Source: Chelydra serpentina (Eukaryota > Chordata > Testudines > Chelydridae). From it: a stretch of 64,000 nucleotides of DNA. The stretch spans positions 238,753 through 302,752 of the forward strand of contig JBAIAC010000224.1 in assembly GCA_037349315.1 (NCBI GenBank). The letters run 5' to 3'. The notes beneath the pieces are model-generated. The model searched no databases. It had not been told where the DNA came from and worked only from the letters and a program-made list of their open reading frames with translations. Shown in pieces: positions 53,304 to 63,600 of this stretch. Each line of letters begins with the position of its first letter. Position 1 is the stretch's first letter. The translations under genes were made by a program, and so were the position numbers.

Positions 53304-53537
53304 ATGATGGCGTATCGCCTTCTCCTTAAGAAGAGCATTGTAACCCTGTGCAAAAAGAGAGGGATATCCATTGGAAAGCTCACTAAAGCCCAGTTAATCA
53401 CGTGGCTGGAGGAAGATGACCATTCCAGGGAGCAGATTCCTGACCCCAATGGGGCTACAGCAGGATCTGGGAGCAGCTGGAGTGATAGCCTGGCATCCCC
53501 AAGAGTCTGGTCCCCAACCAGACGGGGGTCTTCATGA
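53304..53537 (+). CDS. Gypsy gag-like N-terminal frame
   Basis: 77 codons from ATG (MMAYRLLLKK), with a GKLTKAQLITWLEEDD block that looks like a SAP-like helical start seen in gypsy gag proteins. It ends at a TGA. The next frame (53,568) is in the same phase, so a single stop separates the two; readthrough or a recent nonsense mutation could explain this. Confidence 0.7.
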   Translation: MMAYRLLLKKSIVTLCKKRGISIGKLTKAQLITWLEEDDHSREQIPDPNGATAGSGSSWSDSLASPRVWSPTRRGSS

Positions 53538-53567
53538 TCGGGTTCCCCAGCAGGGGATCGGAGACGG

Positions 53568-55856
53568 ATGGGACTGGAGCTGAGTCCGAGAGAGCAAGAG
53601 GACGGTGAGAGACAGCAAGAGCCCGAGAAAGACCTACAGAAGAAGCAGCAGCGTGAACTTGCGGTGGTGGAACTGAGAGGCATAGGGGACTGGCCAGGGG
53701 TAAGTGGGGACAGATCCCGGGGTGCCAGCTCCGCAGGGAACCTCGATCCTAAATTGCTGCCCCTGGTTAAGGAGGGTGGGGATGTGGAGGCCCACCTCAC
53801 TGCCTTGGAGCAGGCTGGTGATTGGAACCAGGGAGACCCTGCGGAAAAGCCCCGGGATCTAACCCCCTTGCTGGGTCCCAAGGCCATAAACTCCACCAGC
53901 CAGAAGGGTGGGATGGTGGACGGATTTCCACTCCTGGCCCTGGACTCAAGCCCTATGGACCCCCAGTGGAAGCAGAAGCTGATGGTCAATGGAGAGACAT
54001 TCGGGGGGTGGCAAGACCCCGGGACAGAGAGAGTTGTGGTCAGGCCCCGGGTGGTGCACCCCCACCAGCTGCTGGGGGGCTGTGTGACCTGGGTGAGGGT
54101 CCCAGGGACGGACCCATTCGCCCTGCCTATGGCCCAGATCCCTGTGCAGACCCAGGAGGGGTCGGGCTGGCTGGTGGTTGGGGGTCTCCAGGATATCAGC
54201 GGTGAGGTGCTGTTGGGGGGTGACTGTGTATCTTTGGGACAGGATCCAGGCCCTGTAACGGCCGAGGATTTGAATTTGAACTCAGGAAACCAATTGGCTA
54301 AGAGGGAAATGGTCAGTGAAAATGCAAATGACCTGGCTGGCAGGGGGGAGGAGCTGCCAGGCCCCGGTTACCTGCCTGCCTGTAACCAGACCCCTAGGGC
54401 GGGGTGGGTCAGAGAGATGCTCCCCACCCCCCTGCACACTGGAGAGGTGGCTCAGGCAGTCTCTGATGCTGTGACCAAAGCAGCGAGCTCGCTGCCTGGC
54501 CCCACAGGGACAGCCAGGGCAGCGCTGAGCACCGGGGGAGCAGAGACCCCAGCTGAGTGGGGGAACACACAGGCAGGGCAGGACGGCTGCCAACCAGGCT
54601 TGCCTGGTCCAGAGGTGCTGCCGGGAAGTGATTCCACGGCAGGGAGGGAGCCACCAGGGACAGGGCTCAGTGGGGCCGTGACCCCAGGCCTGGCCAGTGA
54701 GCTGCAGAGGGATCCCGCTTTGGAGAAGCTAAGGGAACTTGCTGGCCACAGCGCTGCAAACCCCCTTGGGGAAGACTGCAGAGACAGATCCCTGTGGGAG
54801 AAGGGATTCCTGTGCCGGGAATGGGCTTCCCAAGGGGAAGTAGAACTGCGGAGAATCAGGAGGCAGCCGGTGGGGCACCCGAAGTATCATCACCGGCTAT
54901 TATACCTGGTCCAGGGTAAGGGAGAAGATCCCTGGAGGTCCCTGCCCATCAGGGAGGAACCTTTCCAGAAGGTGGCTATGAATGGGGTGGGCCCCCTCAG
55001 CAGGGCAACCCAGTCGGGGAAGAAGTACATTCGGGTGGTGGTAGATTTTGCCACCCGCTACCCCGAGGCGGTGCCCTTATCCTCCATTGAAGCAGACACC
55101 GTGGCGGATGCGCTGCTGACCATTTTCAGCCAAGTGGGGTTCCCCAAGGAAGTCCTGACAGACCAAGGGTCCAACTTCATGTCGGCCCTGCTCCGGTGCT
55201 TGTGGGAGAAATGTGGGGTCCGGCACAGTTGGGCCTCAGCATATCATCCCCAGTGCAATGGGCTGGTGGAGAGAGTTCAGGGGACCATGAGGCTGATGCT
55301 GAAGACTTGCATCAATCAGCATCCACAGGACTGGGACAAGTACCTGCCCCACCGATGGCACAAGGAAGTGCCCCAGGAATCACCAGGGGGCTTCCCTTTC
55401 AAGCTGTGGTATGGGAGGAGAGTAAGGGGACCCCTAGAACCGGTAAGGGACGATTGGGAGGAGAAGGGGGAAGACCCCCTGATGGATCTCTCCCCTGAGA
55501 TGGGAGCCCATCCTTCCATCAGGTGTCCCCCATTCAGAGTAACTGGGAAAAGAGCCCAGAACCTGGAGAGAGAGGCCAAGGACAGGCTGGCTTTAGAGGT
55601 GAACCAGTCATTCAACAGCCCAGGGCTGGCCAAGGTGGAGGCGATCAGAGTTTGGCCTGTTCCCCAGACGAAGAAACAGGTCCAGGCCTTTAGCGGGATG
55701 GTGGGATACTACCAGAGGTTTGTACCCCCCTTTAGCTCCCTAGCTGCCCCCATCACAGAGCTAGGTAAGAAGGGGAAGCCAGACGAGGCAGTCTGGACCG
55801 AGCAGGGCCAGAGGACTCTCTGTGCGCTGAAGGAGGCTCTAATCAGGGCCCAATAG
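53568..55856 (+). CDS. Gypsy polyprotein remnant: gag-like, protease-like, integrase, RT ends
   Basis: 762 codons from ATG. Residues 1-90 are charged and gag-like (VEAHLTALEQAGDW). A protease-like region lies near 140-225 with DPG where an aspartic protease has D-T/S-G. The integrase core follows: VAMNGVGPL near 469-477, where the first catalytic Asp is replaced; LTDQGSNF near 530 with its Asp kept; NGLVER near 568 with its Glu kept. The zinc-binding H2C2 part is missing between LLYLVQGKG and DPWRSLPI. RT begins (CPPFRVTGKRAQ) but jumps in frame from NQSFNSPG to the thumb (VWPVPQTKKQVQAFSG), so the palm with its catalytic aspartates is gone. The frame stays open despite these losses. Confidence 0.85.
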   Translation: MGLELSPREQEDGERQQEPEKDLQKKQQRELAVVELRGIGDWPGVSGDRSRGASSAGNLDPKLLPLVKEGGDVEAHLTALEQAGDWNQGDPAEKPRDLTPLLGPKAINSTSQKGGMVDGFPLLALDSSPMDPQWKQKLMVNGETFGGWQDPGTERVVVRPRVVHPHQLLGGCVTWVRVPGTDPFALPMAQIPVQTQEGSGWLVVGGLQDISGEVLLGGDCVSLGQDPGPVTAEDLNLNSGNQLAKREMVSENANDLAGRGEELPGPGYLPACNQTPRAGWVREMLPTPLHTGEVAQAVSDAVTKAASSLPGPTGTARAALSTGGAETPAEWGNTQAGQDGCQPGLPGPEVLPGSDSTAGREPPGTGLSGAVTPGLASELQRDPALEKLRELAGHSAANPLGEDCRDRSLWEKGFLCREWASQGEVELRRIRRQPVGHPKYHHRLLYLVQGKGEDPWRSLPIREEPFQKVAMNGVGPLSRATQSGKKYIRVVVDFATRYPEAVPLSSIEADTVADALLTIFSQVGFPKEVLTDQGSNFMSALLRCLWEKCGVRHSWASAYHPQCNGLVERVQGTMRLMLKTCINQHPQDWDKYLPHRWHKEVPQESPGGFPFKLWYGRRVRGPLEPVRDDWEEKGEDPLMDLSPEMGAHPSIRCPPFRVTGKRAQNLEREAKDRLALEVNQSFNSPGLAKVEAIRVWPVPQTKKQVQAFSGMVGYYQRFVPPFSSLAAPITELGKKGKPDEAVWTEQGQRTLCALKEALIRAQ

Positions 55857-55891
55857 ATCGAGTAAACCCAGACCAGGCCAAGCCCTGTACA

Positions 55892-56122
55892 GTGTTCACC
55901 GAAGCCTCAGACACAGGGCTGGGCGCGGTGCTGATGCAGGCCTATGCGAAGGGGGAGAGATACCCCATCGGGTATCTGAGCAAGGAGCGGCTGCCCTGGA
56001 GGCAGAACGGTCAGGCCATAGAGAAGGAATGCCTGGCCATGGGGCAGGCCCTTAAGAAGCAGCAGCCGGATCTATTTGGGTGGCGCTTTACGGTGTATAT
56101 TCACCACTCCGCCCCAACGTGA
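55892..56122 (+). pseudogene. Gypsy RNase H remnant
   Basis: 76 codons, one base out of frame with the preceding ORF. VFTEASDTGLGAVLMQ matches gypsy RNase H with the first catalytic Asp changed to Glu; IEKECLAM keeps the Glu; the later Asp motif reads YIHHS, with Asp lost. It ends in TGA. Confidence 0.85.
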
Positions 56123-56456
56123 CTGCATCCAGGAAAAGGGGCCGATGCCGAGCGGCTGGTGACAGAGACACGTGGGCAGAGAGGGGACCAGATCAAGAGG
56201 GAGGCTCTTAACCAAGAGAGCCCGAACTACAGCCCTCCAGACTGGAGCGCTGGGAAAAGACCTGATCTCAGCTTGAACCCCAGGGGTTTTGGGATGGGAA
56301 GAGGGCACGGGCCGCATAAACCTTCCCACATGCGGCCTGCGGGTGCCATCAAGCCCACCCAACCTAAGGGAGCCCGTGGAACTGGAACGGCCTGGTGTGA
56401 CCAGGTTCGAAATTCCCCGGGTCACTGGCTAAAGTGACCCCGCTCAGTTCGGTCTC

Positions 56457-56470
56457 GGAGGGGGGAGAGA
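56457..56470 (+). promoter_or_regulatory. Polypurine tract
   Basis: GGAGGGGGGAGAGA directly upstream of the 3' LTR, the expected plus-strand primer site. Confidence 0.85.
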
Positions 56471-57035
56471 TGTGACGAACTAGGACTGTAGTTAAGGTTT
56501 CCCTGAGTACTGTGTGGGTGCCTCAGTTTCCCCTATGCGGTGCTTGAGTATCTAGGTGGTGGGACAACGGTACATGATTGTTACAAAGCCCTAGAAGGCA
56601 GAGGCCTGGACACAGAGAATGGCTCTGTCTCCTGGCAACAGATGGCCCGGCCCATCCCCCGGCAAAGGTGAGAGCTGAAGGTGTGAGAACAAAGGGATCA
56701 GGTGACCTCCTGGCCCGGGAAGCAGACAAAGGCGGAGGAGGGGCTAGAGAGTTTGAGTTTGAAACTGGCCGGAGAAGAGGGAGAGAGGCAGACAGGGTCT
56801 GGCCTCCCTGCCCCGGTTGGAGCTGTGGGGCGAAATGCAGGGAGCCCCAGGCTGGGGTCTAAGCTCCCTGCCCCCCGGAAGGACCCGACTGAGGGGTCCT
56901 GGATGTACTGACAAGCTCTGGTTGGGCTGTGTTCCTGGCATCTCTAATAAACCTTCTGTTCTACTGACTGGCTGAGACTCCCAGTGAATCCGGGGAAGAG
57001 GGGTGCAGGGCCGGACTCCCCTATACTCCGTGACA
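56471..57035 (+). repeat. 3' LTR
   Basis: 565 bp, TGTGACGA to CCGTGACA, AATAAA at 56,946-56,951; about 98 percent identical to the 5' LTR by eye. Confidence 0.95.
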
Positions 57036-57056
57036 AGAGGATAACAGTCCCCTTAC

Positions 57057-57630
57057 ACACAGGCACTGAAACTAAAGAACGACAAGTTCCTCTGCAGTTG
57101 ACAGGATTTGAACCTGTCCAGCGAAACCCCAACGGATTTCAAGTCTGTCGCCTTAACCACTTGGCCACAACTACTGGCTTTGGGCAGTTTTCTGACTACA
57201 CTCTAGTTCTGTTCTCACTGAGTGATCATTTCCTATTGTTTCCTCAGATCAGCTTCCACAACACACTCACTGCCGTGCCCTTGTGTAAGTGTGTCCATGG
57301 CTGAACAGCAAGAATTCCTGCTCATTTCCCTGCTGGCTGGAGCATGATAAGAGTGTGTTTGTGGATAATGACGCTGCTGTAGATTGTTGTCCTTTTCCTG
57401 CCTCGACAGTTCAGACAGTCCCTTTCCCATCATCCCCAATACATCAGTGATTGCAATAGCAGGAGCAGGTTTTCTCTGGGGCACTGAGCTTTGCCAGGGG
57501 GTTGGTGGCTCCTTTGTTTTCTCTCCCTGGAGTAAACTCAGGTCTTTATTCCATCCCTGATGTTTCATGGAATAACAACAGCAGCATGAAGAAAGAGAAG
57601 AGCGAATATCTCACTGTCAGGGCTGAAGGG
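57057..57630. repeat. Second half of the 17.3-18.1 kb duplication
   Basis: Direct match to 17,545-18,120 including the Ser tRNA and 450 bp of its flank. It ends where the G-rich minisatellite begins, at GTCAGGGCTGAAGGGG. Confidence 0.9.
57093..57174 (-). tRNA. tRNA-Ser (anticodon TGA)
   Basis: 82 nt; acceptor GTAGTTG/CAACTGC paired with one T-G; A box TGGCCAAGTGG (one deviation); anticodon loop CTTGAAA (TGA, reads UCA); long variable arm; T loop TTCAAAT. One A-C mismatch in the anticodon stem. Paralogue of the tRNA-Ser-AGA at 17,580. Confidence 0.88.
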
Positions 57631-60600
57631 GGGCAGGGTGGATCTCAGGGGAGGGGTCAGAGAGGTGTGGGTGGTGGGCAGGGTGGGTCTCAGGGGAGGG
57701 GGCAGAGAGGTGTGAGCGGTGGGAAGGGTGGGTCTCAGGGGAGGGGGCAGAGAGGTGTGAGCGGTGGGAAGGGTGGGTCTCAGGGGAGGGGTCAGAGGGG
57801 TGTGGGTGGTGGGAAGGGTGGGTCTCAGGGGAGGGGTCAGAGAGGTGTGGGTGGTGGCAGGGTGGGTCTCAGGGGAGGGGGCAGAGAGGTGTGGGCGGGG
57901 GGCAGGGTGGGTCTCAGGGGTGGGGTCAGAGAGGTGTGGGTGGTGGCAGGATGGGTCTCAGGGGAGGGGGCAGAGAGGTGTGGGCGGGGGACAGGGTGGA
58001 TCTCAGGGGTGGGGGCAGAGAGGTGTGGGCGGGGGGCAGGGTGGGTCTCAGGGGTGGGGTCAGAGAGGTGTGGGTGGTGGCAGGGTGGGTCTCAGGGGTG
58101 GGGTCAGAGGGGTTTGGGCGGGGGGCAGGGTGGGTCTCAGGGGAGGGGTCAGAGAGGTGTGGGTGGTGGCAGGGTGGGTCTCAGGGGTGGGGGCAGAGAG
58201 GTGTGGGCGGTGGCAGGGTGGGTCTCAGGGGAGGGGTCAGAGAGGTGTGGGTGGTGGGCAGGGTGGGTCTCAGGGGAGGGGGCAGAGAGGTGTGGGTGGT
58301 GGCAGGGTGGGTCTCAGGGGAGGGGGCAGAGAGGTGTGGGCAGTGGGAAGGGTGGGTCTCAGGGGAGGGGGCAGAGAGGTGTGGGCAGTGGGCAGGGAGG
58401 GTCTCAGGGGAGGGGTCAGAGAGGTGTGGGCGGGGGGCAGGGTGGGTCTCAGGGGAGGGGGCAGAGAGGTGTGGGCGGGGGGCAGGGTGGGTCTCAGGGG
58501 AGGGGGCAGAGAGGTGTGGGTGGTGGGCAGGGTGGGTCTCAGGGGAGGGGGCAGAGAGGTGTGAGCGGTGGGAAGGGTGGGTCTCAGGGGAGGGGTCAGA
58601 GAGGTGTGGGCGGGGGGCAGGGTGGATCTCAGGGGTGGGGTCAGAGAGGTGTGGGTGGTGGCAGGGTGGATCTCAGGGGTGGGGTCAGAGAGGTGTGGGC
58701 GGGTGGCAGGGTGGGTCTCAGGGGAGGGGTCAGAGAGGTGTGGGTGGTGGCAGGGTGGGTCTCAGGGGAGGGGGCAGAGAGGTGTGAGCGGGGGGAAGAG
58801 TGGGTCTCAGGGAGGGGTCAGAGAGGTGTGGGCGGTGGGCAGGGTGGGTCTCAGGGGTGGGGTCAGAGAGGTGTGGGCGGGGGGCAGGGTGGGTCTCAGG
58901 GGAGGGGTCAGAGAGGTGTGGGTGGTGGCAGGGTGGGTCTCAGGGGAGGGGGCAGAGAGGTGTGGGCGGGGGGCAGGGTGGGTCTCAGGGGAGGGGTCAG
59001 AGAGGTGTGGGCGGGGGGCAGGGTGGATCTCAGGGGAGGGGGCAGAGAGGTGTGGGCGTGGTGGCAGGGTGGGTCAGGGGAGGGGGCAGAGAGGTGTGGG
59101 CGGTGGGCAGGGTGGGTCAGGGGAGGGGGCAGAGAGGTGTGAGCGGGGGGCAGGGTGGGTCTCAGGGGAGGGGTCAGAGAGGTGTGAGCGGGGGGCAGGG
59201 TGGGTCTCAGGGGAGGGGGCAGAGAGGTGTGAGCGGGGGGCAGGGTGGGTCTCAGGGGAGGGGGCAGAGAGGTGTGGGTGGTGGGCAGGGTGGGTCTCAG
59301 GGGAGGGGGCAGAGAGGTGTGGGTGGTGGCAGGGTGGGTCTCAGGGGAGGGGGCAGAGAGGTGTGAGCGGTGGGCAGGGTGGATCTCAGGGGTGGGGGCA
59401 GAGAGGTGTGGGCGGGGGGCAGGGTGGGTCTCAGGGGAGGGGGCAGAGAGGTGTGGGTGGTGGGCAGGGTGGGTCTCAGGTGAGGGGGCAGAGAGGTGTG
59501 GGCAGTGGGAAGGGTGGGTCTCAGGGGAGGGGGCAGAGAGGTGTGGGCAGTGGGCAGGGAGGGTCTCAGGGGAGGGGTCAGAGAGGTGTGGGCGGGGGGC
59601 AGGGTGGGTCTCAGGGGAGGGGGCAGAGAGGTGTGGGCGGGGGGCAGGGTGGGTCTCAGGGGAGGGGGCAGAGAGGTGTGGGTGGTGGGCAGGGTGGGTC
59701 TCAGGGGAGGGGGCAGAGAGGTGTGAGCGGTGGGAAGGGTGGGTCTCAGGGGAGGGGTCAGAGAGGTGTGGGCGGGGGGCAGGGTGGATCTCAGGGGTGG
59801 GGGCAGAGAGGTGTGGGCGGTGGGAAGGGTGGGTCTCAGGGGAGGGGGCAGAGAGGTGTGGGTGGTGGCAGGGTGGGTCTCAGGGGAGGGGGCAGAGAGG
59901 TGTGGGCGGGGGGCAGGGTGGGTCTCAGGGGAGGGGTCAGAGAGGTGTGAGCGGTGGGAAGGGTGGGTCTCAGGGGAGGGGGCAGAGAGGTGTGGGCGGG
60001 GGGCAGGGTGGGTCTCGGGTGGGGTCAGAGATGTGTGAGCGGGGGGCAGGGTGGGTCTCAGGGGAGGGGGCAGAGAGGTGTGGGCGGGGGGCAGGGTGGG
60101 TCTCAGGGGAGGGGTCAGAGAGGAGTGGGCGGGGGGCAGGGTGGGTCTCAGGGGAGGGGTCAGAGAGGAGTGGGTGGTGGGCAGGGTGGGTCAGGGGAGG
60201 GGGCAGAGAGGTGTGAGCGGGGGGCAGGGTGGGTCTCAGGGGAGGAGTCAGAGAGGTGTGAGCGGGGGGCAGGGTGGGTCTCAGGGGAGGGGGCAGAGAG
60301 GTGTGAGCGGGGGGCAGGGTGGGTCTCAGGGGAGGGGGCAGAGAGGTGTGAGCGGTGGGCAGGGTGGATCTCAGGGGTGGGGGCAGAGAGGTGTGGGCGG
60401 GGGGCAGGGTGGGTCTCAGGGGAGGGGCAGAGAGGTGTGGGTGGTGGGCAGGGTGGGTCTCAGGGGTGGGGGCAGAGAGGTGTGGGCAGTGGGAAGGGTG
60501 GGTCTCAGGGGAGGGGGCAGAGAGGTGTGGGCAGTGGGCAGGAAGGGTCTCAGGGGAGGGGTCAGAGAGGTGTGGGCGGGGGGCAGGGTGGGTCTCAGGG

Positions 60601-63600
60601 GAGGGGGCAGAGAGGTGTGGGTGGTGGGCAGGGTGGGTCTCAGGGGAGGGGTCAGAGAGGTGTGGGTGGTGGCAGGGTGGGTCTCAGGGGAGGGGTCAGA
60701 GGGGTTTGGGCGGGGGGCAGGGTGGGTCTCAGGGGAGGGGTCAGAGAGGTGTGGGCGGGGGGCAGGGTGGATCTCAGGGGTGGGGGCAGAGAGGTGTGGG
60801 CGGTGGGAAGGTGGGTCTCAGGGGAGGGGCAGAGAGGTGTGGGTGGTGGCAGGGTGGGTCTCAGGGGAGGGGGCAGAGAGGTGTGGGCGGGGGCAGGGTG
60901 GGTCTCAGGGGAGGGGTCAGAGAGGTGTGAGCGGTGGGAAGGGTGGGTCTCAGGGGAGGGGGCAGAGAGGTGTGGGCGGGGGGCAGGGTGGGTCTCGGGT
61001 GGGGTCAGAGAGGTGTGATAGCGGTGGGCAGGGTGGGTCTCAGGGGAGGGGGCAGAGAGGTGTGAGGCGTGGGCAGGGTGGGTCTCAGGGGAGGGTCAGA
61101 GAGGTGTGGGCGGGGGGCAGGGCGGGTCTCAGGGGAGGGGTCAGAGAGGTGTGGGTGGTGGGCAGGGTGGGTCTCAGGGGAGGGGGCAGAGAGGTGGGTG
61201 GTGGCAGGGTGGGTCTCAGGGGGAGGGGCAGAGAGGTGTGGTGGTGGCAGGATGGGTCTCAGGGAGGGGGCAGAGAGGTGTGGGCGGGGGGCAGGGTGGG
61301 TCTCAGGGGAGGGGGGCAGAGAGGTGTGGGTGGTGGCAGGATGGGTCTCAGGGTGGGGGCAGAGAGGTGTGAGCGGGGGGCAGGGTGGGTCTCAGGGAGG
61401 GGGCAGAGAGGTGTGAGCGGTGGGCAGGGTGGGTCTCAGGGGGAGGGGTCAGAGAGGTGTGGGCGGGGGGCAGGGTGGGTTTCAGGGGAGGGGTCAGAGA
61501 GGTGTGGGCGGGGGGCAGGGTGGGTCAGGGGAGGGGGCAGAGAGGTGTGGGCGGTGGGGCAGGGTGGGTCTCAGGGGAGGGGTCAGAGACGTGTGAGCAG
61601 GGGGCAGGGTGGGTCTCAGGGGAGGGGGCAGAGAGGTGTGGGCGGGGGGCAGGGTGGGTCTCAGGGGAGGGGCAGAGAGGTGTGGGTGGTGGGCAGGGGT
61701 GGGTCTCAGGGGAGGGGGCAGAGAGGGTGGCGGTGGGCAGGGTGGGTCTCAGGGGAGGGGGCAGAGAGGTGTGGGCGGGGGGCAGGGTGGGTCTCAGGGG
61801 AGGGGGGCAGAGAGGTGTGGGTGGTGGCAGGGTGGGTCTCAGGGGAGGGGGCAGAGAGGTGTGAGCGGGGGGCAGGGTGGGTCTCAGGGGAGGGGCAGAG
61901 AGGTCTGGGTGGTGGCAGGGTGGGTCTCAGGGAGGGGGCAGAGAGGTGTGAGCGGGGGGCAGGGTGGGTCTCAGGGGAGGGGTCAGAGAGGTGTGAGCGG
62001 TGGCAGGATGGGTCTCAGGGGAGGGGGCAGAGAGGTGTGAGCGGGGGCAGGGTGGGTCTCAGGGGTGGGGTCAGAGAGGTGTGAGCGGTGGGCAGGGTGG
62101 GGTCTCAGGGGTGGGGTCAGAGAGGTGTGGGCGGGGGGAAGGGTGGGTCTCAGGGGTGGGGGCAGAGAGGTGTGAGCGGTGGGCAGGGTGGATCTCAGGG
62201 TGGGGGCAGAGAGGTGTGGGCGGGGGGCAGGGGTGGGTCTCAGGGGAGGGGGCAGAGAGGTGTGGGTGGTGGGCAGGGTGGGTATCAGGGGAGGGGGCAG
62301 AGAGGTGTGGGTGGTGGCAGGGTGGGTCTCAGGGGAGGGGTCAGAGGGGTTTGGGGCGGGGGCAGGGTGGGTCTCAGGGGAGGGGTCAGAGAGGTGTGGG
62401 CGGGGGGCAGGGTGGATCTCAGGGGTGGGGGCAGAGAGGTGTGGGCGGTGGGAAGGGTGGGTCTCAGGGGAGGGGGCAGAGAGGTGTGGGTGGTGGCAGG
62501 GTGGGTCTCAGGGAGGGGGCAGAGAGGTGTGGGCGGGGGGCAGGGTGGGTCTCAGGGAGGGGTCAGAGAGGTGTGAGCGGTGGGAAGGGTGGGTCTCAGG
62601 GGAGGGGGCAGAGAGGTGTGGGCGGGGGGGCAGGGTGGGTCTCGGGTGGGGTCAGAGAGGTGTGAGCGGTGGGCAGGGTGGGTCTCAGGGGAGGGGGCAG
62701 AAGAGGTGTGAGCGGTGGGCAGGGTGGGTCTCAGGGGAGGGTCAGAGAGGTGTGGGCGGGGGGCAGGGCGGGTCTCAGGGGAGGGGTCAGAGAGGTGTGG
62801 GTGGTGGGCAGGGTGGGTCTCAGGGGAGGGGGCAGAGAGGTGTGGGTGGTGGCAGGGTGGGTCTCAGGGGAGGGGGCAGAGAGGTGTGGGTGGTGGCAGG
62901 ATGGGTCTCAGGGGAGGGGGGCAGAGAGGTGTGGGCGGGGGGCAGGGTGGGTCTCAGGGGAGGGGCAGAGAGGTGTGGGTGGTGGCAGGATGGGTCTCAG
63001 GGGTGGGGGCAGAGAGGTGTGAGCGGGGGCAGGGTGGGTCTCAGGGGAGGGGGCAGAGAGGGTGGAGCGGTGGGCAGGGTGGGTCTCAGGGGAGGGGTCA
63101 GAGAGGTGTGGGCGGGGGGCAGGGTGGGTTTCAGGGGAGGGGTCAGAGGTGTGGGCGGGGGGCAGGGTGGGTCAGGGGAGGGGCAGAGAGGTGTGGGCGG
63201 TGGGCAGGGTGGGTCTCAGGGGAGGGGTCAGAGACGTGTGAGCAGGGGGCAGGGTGGGTCTCAGGGGAGGGGCAGAGAGGTGTGGGCGGGGGCAGGGTGG
63301 GTCTCAGGGGAGGGGCAGAGAGGTGTGGGTGGTGGGCAGGGGTGGGTCTCAGGGAGGGGCAGAGAGGTGTGGGGTGGGGCAGGGTGGGTCTCAGGGGAGG
63401 GGGCAGAGAGGTGTGGTGGCGGGAGGGCAGGGTGGGTTCAGGGGAAGGGCCAGAGAGTGTGGGTGGGGCAGGGTGGGTCTCAGGGGAGGGGGCAGAGAGG
63501 TGTGAGCGGGGGCAGGTGGGTCTCAGGGAGGGGGCAGAGAGGTTGAGCGGTGGCAGGGTGGTCTCAGGGGAGGTGCAAGAGGTGTGAGCGGGGGAAGGGT

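Larger units (their letters stand above)
52279..57035 (+). mobile_element. Complete Ty3/gypsy LTR retrotransposon, Gmr1-like domain order
   Basis: Two 565-bp LTRs (52,279-52,843 and 56,471-57,035) differ at about 11 positions by eye. The 5-bp sequence AGAGG precedes and follows the element (52,274-52,278 and 57,036-57,040). A primer-binding site lies 2 bp after the 5' LTR and a polypurine tract directly before the 3' LTR. Internal domains run gag-like, protease-like, integrase, RT start, RT thumb, RNase H. Integrase upstream of RT is the order described for Gmr1-like Ty3/gypsy elements. Damage in the RT, integrase and RNase H makes it non-autonomous. Confidence 0.93.

Noticed and set aside
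53568..55856. Domesticated host gene derived from the gypsy element
   Set aside because: Flanking LTRs, target duplications, primer site and damaged catalytic residues show an ordinary transposon copy; nothing indicates host use.
53568..56122. Integrase-before-RT order as a unique rearrangement
   Set aside because: The RT start follows the integrase in the same frame, and this order is already known for Gmr1-like gypsy elements.
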